Under the pieces are notes generated by a model that was not told the origin of the DNA, ran no database searches, and was given only the letters and a program-made list of their open reading frames with translations. Made by a program: the position numbers and the translations under genes. A DNA stretch of 64,000 bases from Bradyrhizobium sp. S69 (GTDB lineage: Bacteria > Pseudomonadota > Alphaproteobacteria > Rhizobiales > Xanthobacteraceae): assembly GCF_009766005.1 (NCBI RefSeq), contig NZ_LMUK01000060.1, forward strand, positions 490,512 to 554,511, in the 5' to 3' direction. Of this stretch, positions 39,132-47,281 are shown in pieces; position 1 is the first letter of the stretch; every line of letters begins with the position of its first letter.

Positions 39132-40277
39132 TCATGAAATCGTTTGCGAGGCGGAGGCGTGCGCGAAGAACTCCACCAGCCCGAACGGGGCGCTGTCACC
39201 GAGGCAAAGTTTTAGAATTTCGTGCGCGTCGGCGGCAGCCGACTGACTGCGCGGGAATAGCGCCGCTTCGTAGGCGCTGAGTGCTGCTTCGAGTTCGCGG
39301 GGATGCGCGGCGATCGCCTTGCCGAGTTCGGCGCCGTCGAACATCGCGAGGTTAGCGCCCTCGCCGGCCGGCGGTGCCAGATGCGCGGCATCACCGACGA
39401 GCGTCACCCCAGGCACGCGATCCCATCGATGTGCGATCGGGAGGGTGTGGAGAACGCGCAGGACCGGCGCGGTGTCGCCATCGGTGATCAGCGCGGTGAG
39501 CTCCGGCGCCCATCCGTCGAACTCGGCCGCGATGCGAGCCGTCGCGGCGGCGGCGTTGCCAAAGTCGATCCCGGCGAACCATTCGACGGGCCGGCTCAGC
39601 GCGACGTAGGTGTGCAGGACACTGCCCGCCTCGCGGTGCGCGAAGATTCCCTTTCCCGGGGCAGCTGCGAACATCCCGCCGGCGCCGACCGCTTTGGCGG
39701 CCGCGGCGTGCCGCTCGTCGGCGTCGTACAGATAGGTCTCGATGAACGACGTGCCGACATAGTCGGGTTTGGCGTCCGAAAGCAGCGGGCGAACGCGCGA
39801 CCACGCGCCGTCGGCGCCGACGAGAAGACCGCTGCTCAACGTCGAGCCGTCCGCGAAGCTCAGCTCGTGCCGGCCGTCGCCCAGCGGCCTGACATCGCTG
39901 ACCTTGCGTCCCCACTGGACCATCCCGTCGGGCAAGGACTCGAGCAGGATCCGCCGCAGGTCGCCGCGCAGCACCTCGGGACGCCCGCCGGTGCCGTCGT
40001 CGGGCTCGTCGAGCAACACCGTACCGCGCTGGTCGAGCACCCGCGAAGCCTCGCCGCCCTCGTGGATGATGGCGCGGAACGCGTCGAACAGGCCGGCGTC
40101 CTTCAGCGCGAGCTGGCCGTCATGCGCGTGGATATCGAGCTGGCCGCCCTGGGTGCGGGCGCCCGCCGAAGGCTCCGCCTCGTAGATCGTAGCAGCGATG
40201 CCGTGGACGTGGAGCACGCGTGCGAGAATCAGGCCGCCGAGGCCCGCACCGACGATCGTGACGGGTGGCGTCATCAT
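39132..40277 (-). CDS. Tet(X)-like FAD-dependent monooxygenase
   Basis: A 381-residue class-A flavoprotein monooxygenase. The N-terminal FAD site is VTIVGAGLGGLILARVL; the DG-type motif is LLVGADGAWSRVRP; the second FAD motif is VTLVGDAAHLAPPAGEGAN. The first half (YEAEPSAGARTQGGQLDIH) resembles Tet(X), the tetracycline-hydroxylating branch, but many relatives act on other aromatics, so resistance is not proven. It is divergent from a TetR-type regulator across a 59-base gap with two palindromes, which suggests ligand-induced expression. Confidence 0.85.
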   Translation of the reverse strand: MMTPPVTIVGAGLGGLILARVLHVHGIAATIYEAEPSAGARTQGGQLDIHAHDGQLALKDAGLFDAFRAIIHEGGEASRVLDQRGTVLLDEPDDGTGGRPEVLRGDLRRILLESLPDGMVQWGRKVSDVRPLGDGRHELSFADGSTLSSGLLVGADGAWSRVRPLLSDAKPDYVGTSFIETYLYDADERHAAAAKAVGAGGMFAAAPGKGIFAHREAGSVLHTYVALSRPVEWFAGIDFGNAAAATARIAAEFDGWAPELTALITDGDTAPVLRVLHTLPIAHRWDRVPGVTLVGDAAHLAPPAGEGANLAMFDGAELGKAIAAHPRELEAALSAYEAALFPRSQSAAADAHEILKLCLGDSAPFGLVEFFAHASASQTIS

Positions 40278-40293
40278 ATTCCCTTTCAGAAAC

Positions 40294-40335
40294 GCGGATA
40301 TTTACATCCGCTATCATACTGCGTACAGTGTACGC
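40294..40335. promoter_or_regulatory. Two operator-like palindromes between monooxygenase and regulator
   Basis: GCGGAT-ATTTAC-ATCCGC at 40294-40311 and GCGTAC-AGT-GTACGC at 40321-40335, each with perfect 6-bp arms. The second ends one base before the regulator's ATG. They are likely binding sites of the TetR-family protein; binding is inferred. Confidence 0.6.
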
Positions 40336-40336
40336 A

Positions 40337-41074
40337 ATGGTAACGAAGAAACCTGTATCGACGGAATCAAGTGCGCTGCTGTGCGCGCGGCCTGCCCGGC
40401 CGTCCCGTGGGCCGCAGCCGGCGCATAGTCGCGCGCGGATCGCCGAGGCCGCCGTGAAGATCGCCGATGCGGATGGGATCGAAGCGGCCTCGATGCGACG
40501 CGTGGCGGCCGAGATCGGAAGCCGCGCCACCTCGCTCTATCGCTACGTGCGCAACAAGGACGAACTGCTCGACCTGATGGTCGATCTGGTGATGGGAGAA
40601 ACGCGGGGCCCCGAGCGGTCAGGCGACTGGCGAACGGATCTGGCAGCGATCGCCCATCACACGCGCGCGGTGATCAAACGCCATCCCTGGATGATCGCGA
40701 TCTCGGTATTTCGACCGACGCTTGGGCCCAACAGCCTGGCTTCGATGGAAGCCACGCTGAAAACGCTGGACGGGCATGGGCTGGATATCGACGGCATGCT
40801 GGTGATCGCCAATACGCTCTCGACCTTCGCCCGAGGCTACGCGGCTGGAGAAATCGCCGAGCAGCAGGCCGAAGCGCGCTCCGGCCTTGGTCGTGAGCGA
40901 TGGATGGAAAGCCAGGCGCAGTACGTCGAGACGATCCGCAGTTCCGGTCAGTTTCCCCTGTTCATGCGCGTCGTCGACGACGCGCGAACGCCCCATGATC
41001 CGCATCTGGTGCAGCAGGGATTCGAACAGGGCCTGCAATGCCTGCTCGATGGCATCGCCGCGCGACTGCCGTAG
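40337..41074 (+). CDS. TetR-family transcriptional regulator
   Basis: A 245-residue repressor from the ATG at 40337 (MVTKKPVSTESSALL). The helix-turn-helix is IAEAAVKIADADGIEAASMRRVAAEIGSRATSLYRYVRNKDELLDLM split over residues about 40-86, with the TetR-specific SLYRYVRNK recognition helix. The C-terminal ligand domain (WRTDLAAIAHHTRAVIKRHPW) resembles TetR_C-type proteins that control efflux or detoxification. It is divergently placed from the flavin monooxygenase, the usual layout for a regulator and its target. Confidence 0.9.
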   Translation: MVTKKPVSTESSALLCARPARPSRGPQPAHSRARIAEAAVKIADADGIEAASMRRVAAEIGSRATSLYRYVRNKDELLDLMVDLVMGETRGPERSGDWRTDLAAIAHHTRAVIKRHPWMIAISVFRPTLGPNSLASMEATLKTLDGHGLDIDGMLVIANTLSTFARGYAAGEIAEQQAEARSGLGRERWMESQAQYVETIRSSGQFPLFMRVVDDARTPHDPHLVQQGFEQGLQCLLDGIAARLP

Positions 41075-41260
41075 AGGAAGCGCCGGCGGACGTCCGCTTT
41101 GGTGCGCATGACGGACTCACGTCGGACATCGCTTCACGTCCGAAAGGTGCCACAAGCCGACATCGCTGGAGCGGCCTGAGACCAACACGTTGTCGGTCGG
41201 AGCACATCCGCGTGACGGAGAAAGTGTTGAAGCCAACGGCATGCCTAAGGTAAAATAGCA

Positions 41261-41364
41261 CTAGAGCCTTTTCCGTTCCGATTGAATCGGAACGGGGCTC
41301 TAGTCTTTTGCTTTGACGCGTTTTCTTCACGCGAACCGGTGCCCACTTCGCTCGAAAACGCTAT
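41261..41364. repeat. Two-hairpin dispersed intergenic repeat
   Basis: First hairpin CTAGAGCC...GGCTCTAG (41261-41303) with inner CCGTTCCGATT/AATCGGAACGG arms; second hairpin GCGTTTTC (41318) and GAAAACGC (41354). I recognise this element as a high-copy palindrome in Bradyrhizobium-like genomes. Confidence 0.75.
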
Positions 41365-41367
41365 AGG

Positions 41368-42222
41368 TTGAGGCACGTTCCAATTGACGCGGTGGCTGTG
41401 GTGGAGTGGTTGCAGCATTTCCTTCGGCAGGAATCCAACAACCGCCGCATGGCCTACGGATTGGCGATTGCGGGACATGTCATCATTGCGCTGGTTCTAC
41501 TGCTCGGGTTCTTCGAGCGGACCGAGCCCGCTTCGATTGCAGCGACGCCGGTTGAAATCGTGATGGAAGAGCCTGTGGCGGCTCCGCCGCCACCGGTTTC
41601 CGCGCCGAATGAACAGAATGTTTTGCCGAGCATTCCAGCCGTAGCCGACGCCGACAAGCGCGCCAAGGCGCCACTCGCGACGCTGGACGTCAATGGTGCC
41701 GATCTGTCGAAGCAGCCAGGACACGATGGCGGCGACCCCAGCTCGAATCCGGCCAAGCTCCCCATGCCGCGCGCTGCCGGCGACCTCGCTTCCGGCGCTG
41801 CTTCCCTCCCGTCCTGGGCGGTTGAACCCGTCGGCCTCGCACAACGGCAGGCGACGGCGCGCGAGTCGGGCGAAGACGAATTGACGGCCATCAAGGAGCC
41901 GAAGGTTGAGTGCGGCGCGAAGGCGAAGTTGTCGCCACCGCGGGCGAGGATCCGGAAACAAGCGATGGTGATCGGGATAGCAACCGCGGCTCAGGCGCTA
42001 GCCATGACACGATCGAGCCAGGTCGTTGCAGACAGACGTATCAATCCGAACTACGCCACAAACACGGAGGTCTTCGCCGACACATGGGTAGGCAAGGCCA
42101 TAGTGGTGCTTCCTGCCGGACTCACCGTGGATGCGGGCGACGTGATTGAATTCGATCAGGGCTACGTCGATCCATCCGACCCGTGCCAGTACATTCCGAA
42201 CCTTGCCGTTAGCAAGCGCTAA
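41368..42222 (+). CDS. TonB-like membrane-anchored protein of unknown function
   Basis: Up to 284 residues. A short cytoplasmic start is followed by one helix (MAYGLAIAGHVIIALVLLLGFF) and a Pro-rich linker (EEPVAAPPPPVSAPNEQN), the same plan as TonB or TolA N-termini. However, the C-terminal ~80 residues (INPNYATNTEVFADTWVG to PCQYIPNLAVSKR) are not a TonB domain that I recognise. The start is uncertain: TTG at 41368, GTG at 41392 or ATG at 41449; I give the longest. It begins right at the end of a repeat. Function unknown. Confidence 0.6.
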   Translation: MRHVPIDAVAVVEWLQHFLRQESNNRRMAYGLAIAGHVIIALVLLLGFFERTEPASIAATPVEIVMEEPVAAPPPPVSAPNEQNVLPSIPAVADADKRAKAPLATLDVNGADLSKQPGHDGGDPSSNPAKLPMPRAAGDLASGAASLPSWAVEPVGLAQRQATARESGEDELTAIKEPKVECGAKAKLSPPRARIRKQAMVIGIATAAQALAMTRSSQVVADRRINPNYATNTEVFADTWVGKAIVVLPAGLTVDAGDVIEFDQGYVDPSDPCQYIPNLAVSKR

Positions 42223-42673
42223 GCATCATACGCCGCGTTCGACATGATCTCACGGCTGCGAGCCTGCGTCCTATCTTCCTCCGTAGCAGAGATCTGCTTT
42301 TGTTGAGAAGCGCGGCGGAAGAGAGTTGCCGTAGCCTGGCTTGCAGGATGTTCGTAGGTCAAACTTCAACACTGCGCTGCTGAAACGACCGTGATGTCGC
42401 CTTCGGGTCATTCGCGTCGATTTCCGCTTGCCCGCGGCACGTCCGGTTACGGAGCAATCTCAGAAGTGCTGGTTGTTCGGGTTTGCCGATCGAAAGCGTC
42501 GGTTTGGGCGTTCAAGCGACCAACGGGATCCCTGCGCTCACGCAACGTAGAATTGGTGTGAGAAAACCAACGAGCGATGAACTTTCTACATGGCCAACGC
42601 CACTAAGCTCATGACGAGCACCTGTTCCCAAGGCTCTTGGTCCCAAGTCTCTCGTGGAAGTTGGACTCCGGCG
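42223..42673. other. Intergenic region with repeat fragment
   Basis: About 450 bases without a supported gene. It contains gggtcattcgcgtcgattt (42405-42423), an exact copy of the sequence at 43679-43697, so the 42674 gene is bracketed by two direct copies of a repeat known to me from Bradyrhizobium intergenic DNA. Confidence 0.55.
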
Positions 42674-43660
42674 ATGAATCGTCGAACGAAAGGTGTTTTG
42701 CTCGTCGGCAGCGTGGCTGCCGTGACGGCCATAGCGACGGTCGTCGTCCTGACGGGGGCGCTCGCAAAGGCCGTGGATCCGCAGGGTAATTGTGACACCG
42801 GTTTTTCAAGGTTGAGCAGTTGCACCTACCACTGGTCATCGAAAACCACCCATCAATCGACCCCGATATTCACCACCCCCGCGAACGCGACAAGCACCAT
42901 CCCATCGGGCTCGCGTGACACGTTCCGGCCAACCTATGACGTTATGTCATGGGCCGTTGCCGGTTGTCCCGGCAATTACATCGCCAGGCGCCTGCTCTGT
43001 GCCGTCCCCTCGGAAGCGGCGCCGGCACAGCCGGCGGACGACGATCCCGTCACCGGTCTGCCGCGGCCCAAGCCCTGGCTTCTCACGACGGCGAAGGATT
43101 CAACGTTCATCAAGGCGTTTCACGTCGAGACGCCGCTCGATCTCGCAGGCGTACTCCGCTTCTATCGCCTCGAGTTGGGCAAGCGCGGCTGGACGGAGAC
43201 TGATGGCGCGGTCGTCAAGTCGGACGGGGCCGTGATCGCGTTCACGACATCAGATGGGCCGGCGCTGCTTCGGCTCGCCCATCAGGACGACCGGACGATC
43301 GCCGATCTGTCGCTGCGCAAGCCTGCCGCCACGGATGCCGCCATCCTGCCGATGCCAATTCTGCCGATGCCAGGGCAGGTCAGACTGTTGCTCGGCAACG
43401 ACACGGATGAAGAGGCCGTCATCACCATCAACGAGCAGACCATCGAGCTGGCGGCTGGCGCCAGGTTGGCGGACGCCCCCGCAACCGGACGCAAATCGCC
43501 CGAGAGCCAGGAAATCAATCTGCCGCCGGGCACGTACAAGGTCACCCTCAAGGTCGCGAGCGGCGCAGTGCAGAACCGTGAGTTCGAGGTCGCTGCCGAC
43601 GAGACCTGGGGCCTGCTGGCCGGTCCGGCTGGCGTCCCGCTCCCCGTGCGCCTTTATTGA
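42674..43660 (+). CDS. Membrane-anchored protein with beta-rich C-terminal domain, unknown
   Basis: A 328-residue protein from the ATG at 42674 (MNRRTKGVLLVGSVAAVTAIATVVVL), with one N-terminal anchor or signal helix. The middle part has FHVETPLDLAGVLRFYRLEL and KRGWTETDGAVV, a small alpha/beta module; the C-terminus NLPPGTYKVTLKVASGAVQN looks like a PEGA-type or similar beta-sandwich. Several Cys in the first exported part (CDTGFSRLSSC, VAGCPGN, RLLCAVP) could form disulfides. I do not recognise the family and assign no function. An upstream ATG at 42590 is possible but would precede the helix with unrelated sequence. Confidence 0.65.
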   Translation: MNRRTKGVLLVGSVAAVTAIATVVVLTGALAKAVDPQGNCDTGFSRLSSCTYHWSSKTTHQSTPIFTTPANATSTIPSGSRDTFRPTYDVMSWAVAGCPGNYIARRLLCAVPSEAAPAQPADDDPVTGLPRPKPWLLTTAKDSTFIKAFHVETPLDLAGVLRFYRLELGKRGWTETDGAVVKSDGAVIAFTTSDGPALLRLAHQDDRTIADLSLRKPAATDAAILPMPILPMPGQVRLLLGNDTDEEAVITINEQTIELAAGARLADAPATGRKSPESQEINLPPGTYKVTLKVASGAVQNREFEVAADETWGLLAGPAGVPLPVRLY

Positions 43661-43678
43661 CACGCGGAAGTCCGAGTT

Positions 43679-43786
43679 GGGTCATTCGCGTCGATTTTGG
43701 CAGATCCGAAGGATGGGTGGAGCGAAGCGATACCCGTCAATTTCGTCCTTGAAAACGATGGGTTTCGCGAAGAGCTCAACCCATCC
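43679..43786. repeat. Dispersed repeat pair downstream of the 42674 gene
   Basis: Contains the 19-base direct repeat (43679-43697, copy at 42405-42423) and an element bounded by GGATGGGT (43711) and ACCCATCC (43779). The latter (ggatgggtggagcgaagcg...) is a familiar Bradyrhizobium intergenic repeat. Confidence 0.7.
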
Positions 43787-43835
43787 TGCGAGCTTTTTCG
43801 TCGATCAAACCTCGATCATCCTTGCCGATCCAATC

Positions 43836-44885
43836 TTACGAGAACAGTATATCTTGTCCGGAGGCCATGCGCTGTCGCGCGTTCCCCGGCGGATTGCCGT
43901 CGTCCAAAAGTCCGAAGGCATGCAGCGAACGCGAAATCGACGTTGAAGCCACCCCCCGCAGAATGAAAATCAATCTGGAACGCCGGTCGTCGTCAGGCCA
44001 CATCGAAAGGTGCGTCGGCGGGTACACCAGTTGCTGCACCCCGTGGAGTGCAACTGGCCGATCGGTACCCTCCACATTGAGAAGCCCTTTGACCCGAAGG
44101 ATATTCTCGCCGTGGCGATTGAGAAGCATGGTCAGCCACAAGCCGAACAACGTCCAGTCGACCGGTCTGTCGATCAGCAGTGAAAAGGACGACGTTGATC
44201 GACCATGCAGCATCCCGGGCGGCACTTCCGCGCAACTTATCCCGCTCGGCAGCTGGATCGGTGTTGACTGCTCGACGAGAACGTCGGCCAGGTCGAGCCG
44301 ATCGTCGCATGCGTCATAGAGGGGTGAATCCGGATTGATGATGCGCACCGCATCGATGACATCCATAACGGTTCGCTGGTCGCAGAGGTCGGTCTTGGTC
44401 AGGACCAGCCGGTCAGCGATCGCAGCCTGCTTCAGGCTTTCGGGCTGCTGCAAAAGTGTCTTGCGACCGTTGACGGCATCGATCGTCGCGATCACGGCAC
44501 CGATCCGAAAATGATGCTTGAGAACCTTGTCGGCTGCGATCGTTGCAATCGCAGGCAGCGGATCGGCAAGGCCCGACGTTTCCACGATCAGCCGTCGAAA
44601 CCGCGGGATCAGGCCGCGCTCGCGCTTGGAATACAATTCCCGGATGGCAAACGCGAGTTCACCGCGGATCGTACAGCACAGACATCCCGAACTGAGCAGC
44701 ACCATCGTGTCATCGATGCGCCCCAGCAGATGATGGTCGAGGCCGACTTCGCCGAACTCGTTGATCAGAACAGCGCTGTCGTGGAAGGCGGAATTCTTCA
44801 GCAATCGCGCCAACAAGGTCGTCTTTCCGGAGCCGAGAAAGCCGGTCAGCAAAAACACCGGGATGGAATCCAGGTTTGTGCTCAA
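43836..44885 (-). CDS. CobW/COG0523-type metal-chaperone GTPase
   Basis: A 349-residue G3E GTPase. Walker A is GFLGSGKTTLL (about residues 15-25), the metal-binding CxCC motif is GCLCCT (about 67-72) and the base-recognition motif is LTKTD. COG0523 proteins deliver zinc, cobalt or other metals to partner enzymes. The likely start is TTG at 44885, which overlaps the previous gene's stop (TTGA), giving a standard N-terminus STNLDSIPVFLLTGF. The adjacent NodB-fold metal hydrolase in the same operon is the obvious client, by inference. Confidence 0.88.
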   Translation of the reverse strand: MSTNLDSIPVFLLTGFLGSGKTTLLARLLKNSAFHDSAVLINEFGEVGLDHHLLGRIDDTMVLLSSGCLCCTIRGELAFAIRELYSKRERGLIPRFRRLIVETSGLADPLPAIATIAADKVLKHHFRIGAVIATIDAVNGRKTLLQQPESLKQAAIADRLVLTKTDLCDQRTVMDVIDAVRIINPDSPLYDACDDRLDLADVLVEQSTPIQLPSGISCAEVPPGMLHGRSTSSFSLLIDRPVDWTLFGLWLTMLLNRHGENILRVKGLLNVEGTDRPVALHGVQQLVYPPTHLSMWPDDDRRSRLIFILRGVASTSISRSLHAFGLLDDGNPPGNARQRMASGQDILFS

Positions 44886-45220
44886 GGATGCAAGTCCAAT
44901 CTCATGTCCAATCTGTCTAGGAAATCCTGATCGAGCGGGTCGATCGGGCGACCGACAAGCCTCTCGGCGGCACCCCACAAATGCGCCAGGTTGTCGACGA
45001 GTTCGGTTTTGCCCGTCGGTGTCGACAATATGAAGGTACTTCCCTGCCAGTCGCCGAGGCTCAGGCCAAAATGGCGCAGGATCCGGTTTGCCAGGATCAC
45101 GCGACGTGCGCGCTCCCTGCGGCGCTCGATCGGGCCGGTATTGCGCGTGAACGCGCCGGGCCGGTCATGGGCATCAGTCCAATGCTCCGCTCCGCCCAAA
45201 ACACCGCAAAGCGCGCACAT
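44882..45220 (-). CDS. CxxC protein of unknown function in the CobW operon
   Basis: A 112-residue protein starting MCALCGVLGGAEHWTDAHD. The N-terminal Cys-x-x-Cys and nearby His residues could bind a metal ion. The rest has RRERARRVILANRILRHFG and a short segment STPTGKTELVDNLAHLWG. It lies between the NodB-fold hydrolase (12 bases upstream) and the CobW gene (4-base overlap). The position and metal-like motif suggest it passes metal or helps the hydrolase; I do not recognise a named family. Confidence 0.8.
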   Translation of the reverse strand: MCALCGVLGGAEHWTDAHDRPGAFTRNTGPIERRRERARRVILANRILRHFGLSLGDWQGSTFILSTPTGKTELVDNLAHLWGAAERLVGRPIDPLDQDFLDRLDMRLDLHP

Positions 45221-45232
45221 CGAACCCGTCTC

Positions 45233-46114
45233 CTACTTGGTGCGCGGCGAGCGCCTGGCGAAATCATCGGCCATCTCATCCATGGTCACGAATTTGACCC
45301 CTGGTTGCGCGCTCATATGCGCGTACAGCCGTTCCAGCATCATCAGCACGTGCGGCCGGCCCGAGACGTCCGGATGGATGGTGATCGGAAACACCGCGTA
45401 GTCATATTCGCGGTAAACCCAGTCGAACTGATCGCGCCACATCTGCTCGATGTCGCGAGGGTTTACGAATCCATGGCTGTTGGGCGACTTCTTGATGAAC
45501 ATCATCGGTGGCAGATCGTCGAGATACCAGCTCGCGGGGATTTCGATGAGGTCGGTTGTCTGCCCGCGCCGCAGCGGAACCATCCAGTCGGACGGCTTCC
45601 TGGAATAGTCGATCTTGGTCCAGGTATCGCCGACCCGCACGTAGTAGGGCTGGTGATCGTGGTGCATCAGCGAATGGTCGTACTTGATGCCGCGTTCGAG
45701 CAGCAGTTCGTTGGTAATGGTGGAAAATTCCCACCACGGGGCGACGTAGCCGGTTGGACGTTTGCCGGACAGTTTTTCGACCAGCTCGATCGACTTGTCC
45801 AGGACTTCGACTTCCTGCTCGCGGGTCATCGCAATCGGATTTTCGTGGCTGTAGCCGTGAATCCCGATTTCATGGCCCGAATTGGCAACCGCCTTCATCT
45901 CGTCGGGAAAGGTTTCAATCGAATGGCCGGGGATGAACCAGGTTGTCTTGATGCCGAGCCGATCGAACATCTTCAACAGGCGGGGGCTTCCGACCTCGCC
46001 CGCAAACAGCCCACGCGAAATATCATCAGGCGAGTCTTCACCGCCGTAGGAGCCGAGCCAACCCGCGACCGCATCGACATCGACCCCAAATCCGCACAGA
46101 ATTTCCTTGGCCAT
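45233..46114 (-). CDS. NodB-fold (polysaccharide deacetylase-like) hydrolase
   Basis: A 293-residue protein with the polysaccharide-deacetylase fold. The early Asp is in GFGVDVDAVAG, the metal His pair is in GHEIGIHGYSHENP, and APWWEFS and IPASWYLDDLPP are the later motifs. This branch, with no signal peptide and PuuE/cyclic-imidase-like residues, often hydrolyses cyclic amides or imides in the cytoplasm, not cell-wall sugars. It needs a divalent metal, and CobW-type and CxxC genes follow directly. Substrate unknown. Confidence 0.85.
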   Translation of the reverse strand: MAKEILCGFGVDVDAVAGWLGSYGGEDSPDDISRGLFAGEVGSPRLLKMFDRLGIKTTWFIPGHSIETFPDEMKAVANSGHEIGIHGYSHENPIAMTREQEVEVLDKSIELVEKLSGKRPTGYVAPWWEFSTITNELLLERGIKYDHSLMHHDHQPYYVRVGDTWTKIDYSRKPSDWMVPLRRGQTTDLIEIPASWYLDDLPPMMFIKKSPNSHGFVNPRDIEQMWRDQFDWVYREYDYAVFPITIHPDVSGRPHVLMMLERLYAHMSAQPGVKFVTMDEMADDFARRSPRTK

Positions 46115-46184
46115 GCTGTCTTCTCCACCGTTGTGTCGGCACTTTGGAATGCTTTGGAGGGTCCACGCGCCCCGCAGGTTTCGG

Positions 46185-46952
46185 CTAGCGCCGCTGGCTC
46201 CCCGTCAGCGCGTCGCCGAACGCCTGGAACAGCGTCCGGTTGATCGGATTGCACTGCGGATCGTACTCCGCATGCCATTGCACCCCGAGTGCGAAACTTG
46301 ACGCGTCGGCGATGCGGATCGCCTCGATGGTGCCGTCTTCCGCCACGCCCTCGATGACGACGCGTTTGCCGGGCTCCAGGATGCCCTGCCCGTGCAGCGA
46401 ATTGACCCGGATGGTCTCGCGGCCCAACAGCTTGGCGAACGCGCCGCCGGGGGTGAGCGTGACGTCATGCCGGTCGGCGAACACGACCGTGGGATCGGGA
46501 TGGATTTCGCCGTTCTCCAGCCGCGGCATCCGGTGGTTCATGCGCCCGGGTATTTCGCGGATTTCCGGGTGCAGCGAGCCGCCAAAGGCGACGTTCATTT
46601 CCTGCAAGCCGCGACAGATGCCGAACAGCGGCACGCCGCGGGCGACGCACGCTTCCGACAGCGCCAGCGCCAGGTCGTCGCGCAGAATATCGTAGGGTTC
46701 GTGCTTGGCATCCGGCTCGGTCTTGAAGCGCGTCGGATGAACATTGGCGCGCGCCCCGGTCAGCACGATGCCATCGACAGCATCGAGCAAGGCGGCAATG
46801 TCGGTGATCTCAGGGGTTCCCGCGAACATCAGCGGCAACGCACCCGCGACCTCGGCTACGGCGCGGAGATTCCGCTCACCGACGAGCTGTGTCGCGAAAC
46901 GGTTTTCGACTTGGTGGGCGTTTCCGATCACGCCGACGACGGGCCGTCTCAT
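46185..46952 (-). CDS. Class-I glutamine-amidotransferase-like hydrolase (PuuD family)
   Basis: A 255-residue protein of the gamma-glutamyl-GABA hydrolase type. The nucleophile elbow is LFGICRGLQEMNVAFGG (catalytic Cys), GIVLTGARANVHPTRF is the N-terminal loop, and the His-x-Glu pair is in GVQWHAEYD. The family cleaves gamma-glutamyl amides. It is the first gene of a four-gene minus-strand operon with the NodB-fold hydrolase (70 bases downstream), so the operon may break down an N-containing amide compound. The exact substrate is not readable. Confidence 0.88.
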   Translation of the reverse strand: MRRPVVGVIGNAHQVENRFATQLVGERNLRAVAEVAGALPLMFAGTPEITDIAALLDAVDGIVLTGARANVHPTRFKTEPDAKHEPYDILRDDLALALSEACVARGVPLFGICRGLQEMNVAFGGSLHPEIREIPGRMNHRMPRLENGEIHPDPTVVFADRHDVTLTPGGAFAKLLGRETIRVNSLHGQGILEPGKRVVIEGVAEDGTIEAIRIADASSFALGVQWHAEYDPQCNPINRTLFQAFGDALTGSQRR

Positions 46953-47281
46953 CGCTCCACTTTCAAGGTCTCGGGCAAGAATTATCTACACCTGGTCACG
47001 ATTCCAGTGCGATCATGCCTCCCGAACGCCCGCGGATCAACATTTTATGCCAGCGTTCGTCACCCCACAGCCCTGCAAGAACCGGGGAGCCTCAAGAAAC
47101 CGGGAAGCTTTGCGCCAACCGGCCCCATTGGGGCGTGAAGCCCCGTTTCACGGCCAGGTTTTCACGGCCAGCATCGGCTGGCGTCCGCCGGGTTCCGCTG
47201 CCTGATCCCCATCCTGCTTGATCCCGTGGCCGTTTGTCTAAAGAGTGAGCGTTCGGACCAGCCATCGAACAGGGAAGCAAA
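46953..47281. other. Divergent intergenic region
   Basis: About 330 bases between the PuuD-like operon and the AI-2E-family gene. No gene seen. It holds a short direct repeat ttcacggccag (two copies near 47150) and should contain both divergent promoters. Confidence 0.4.
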
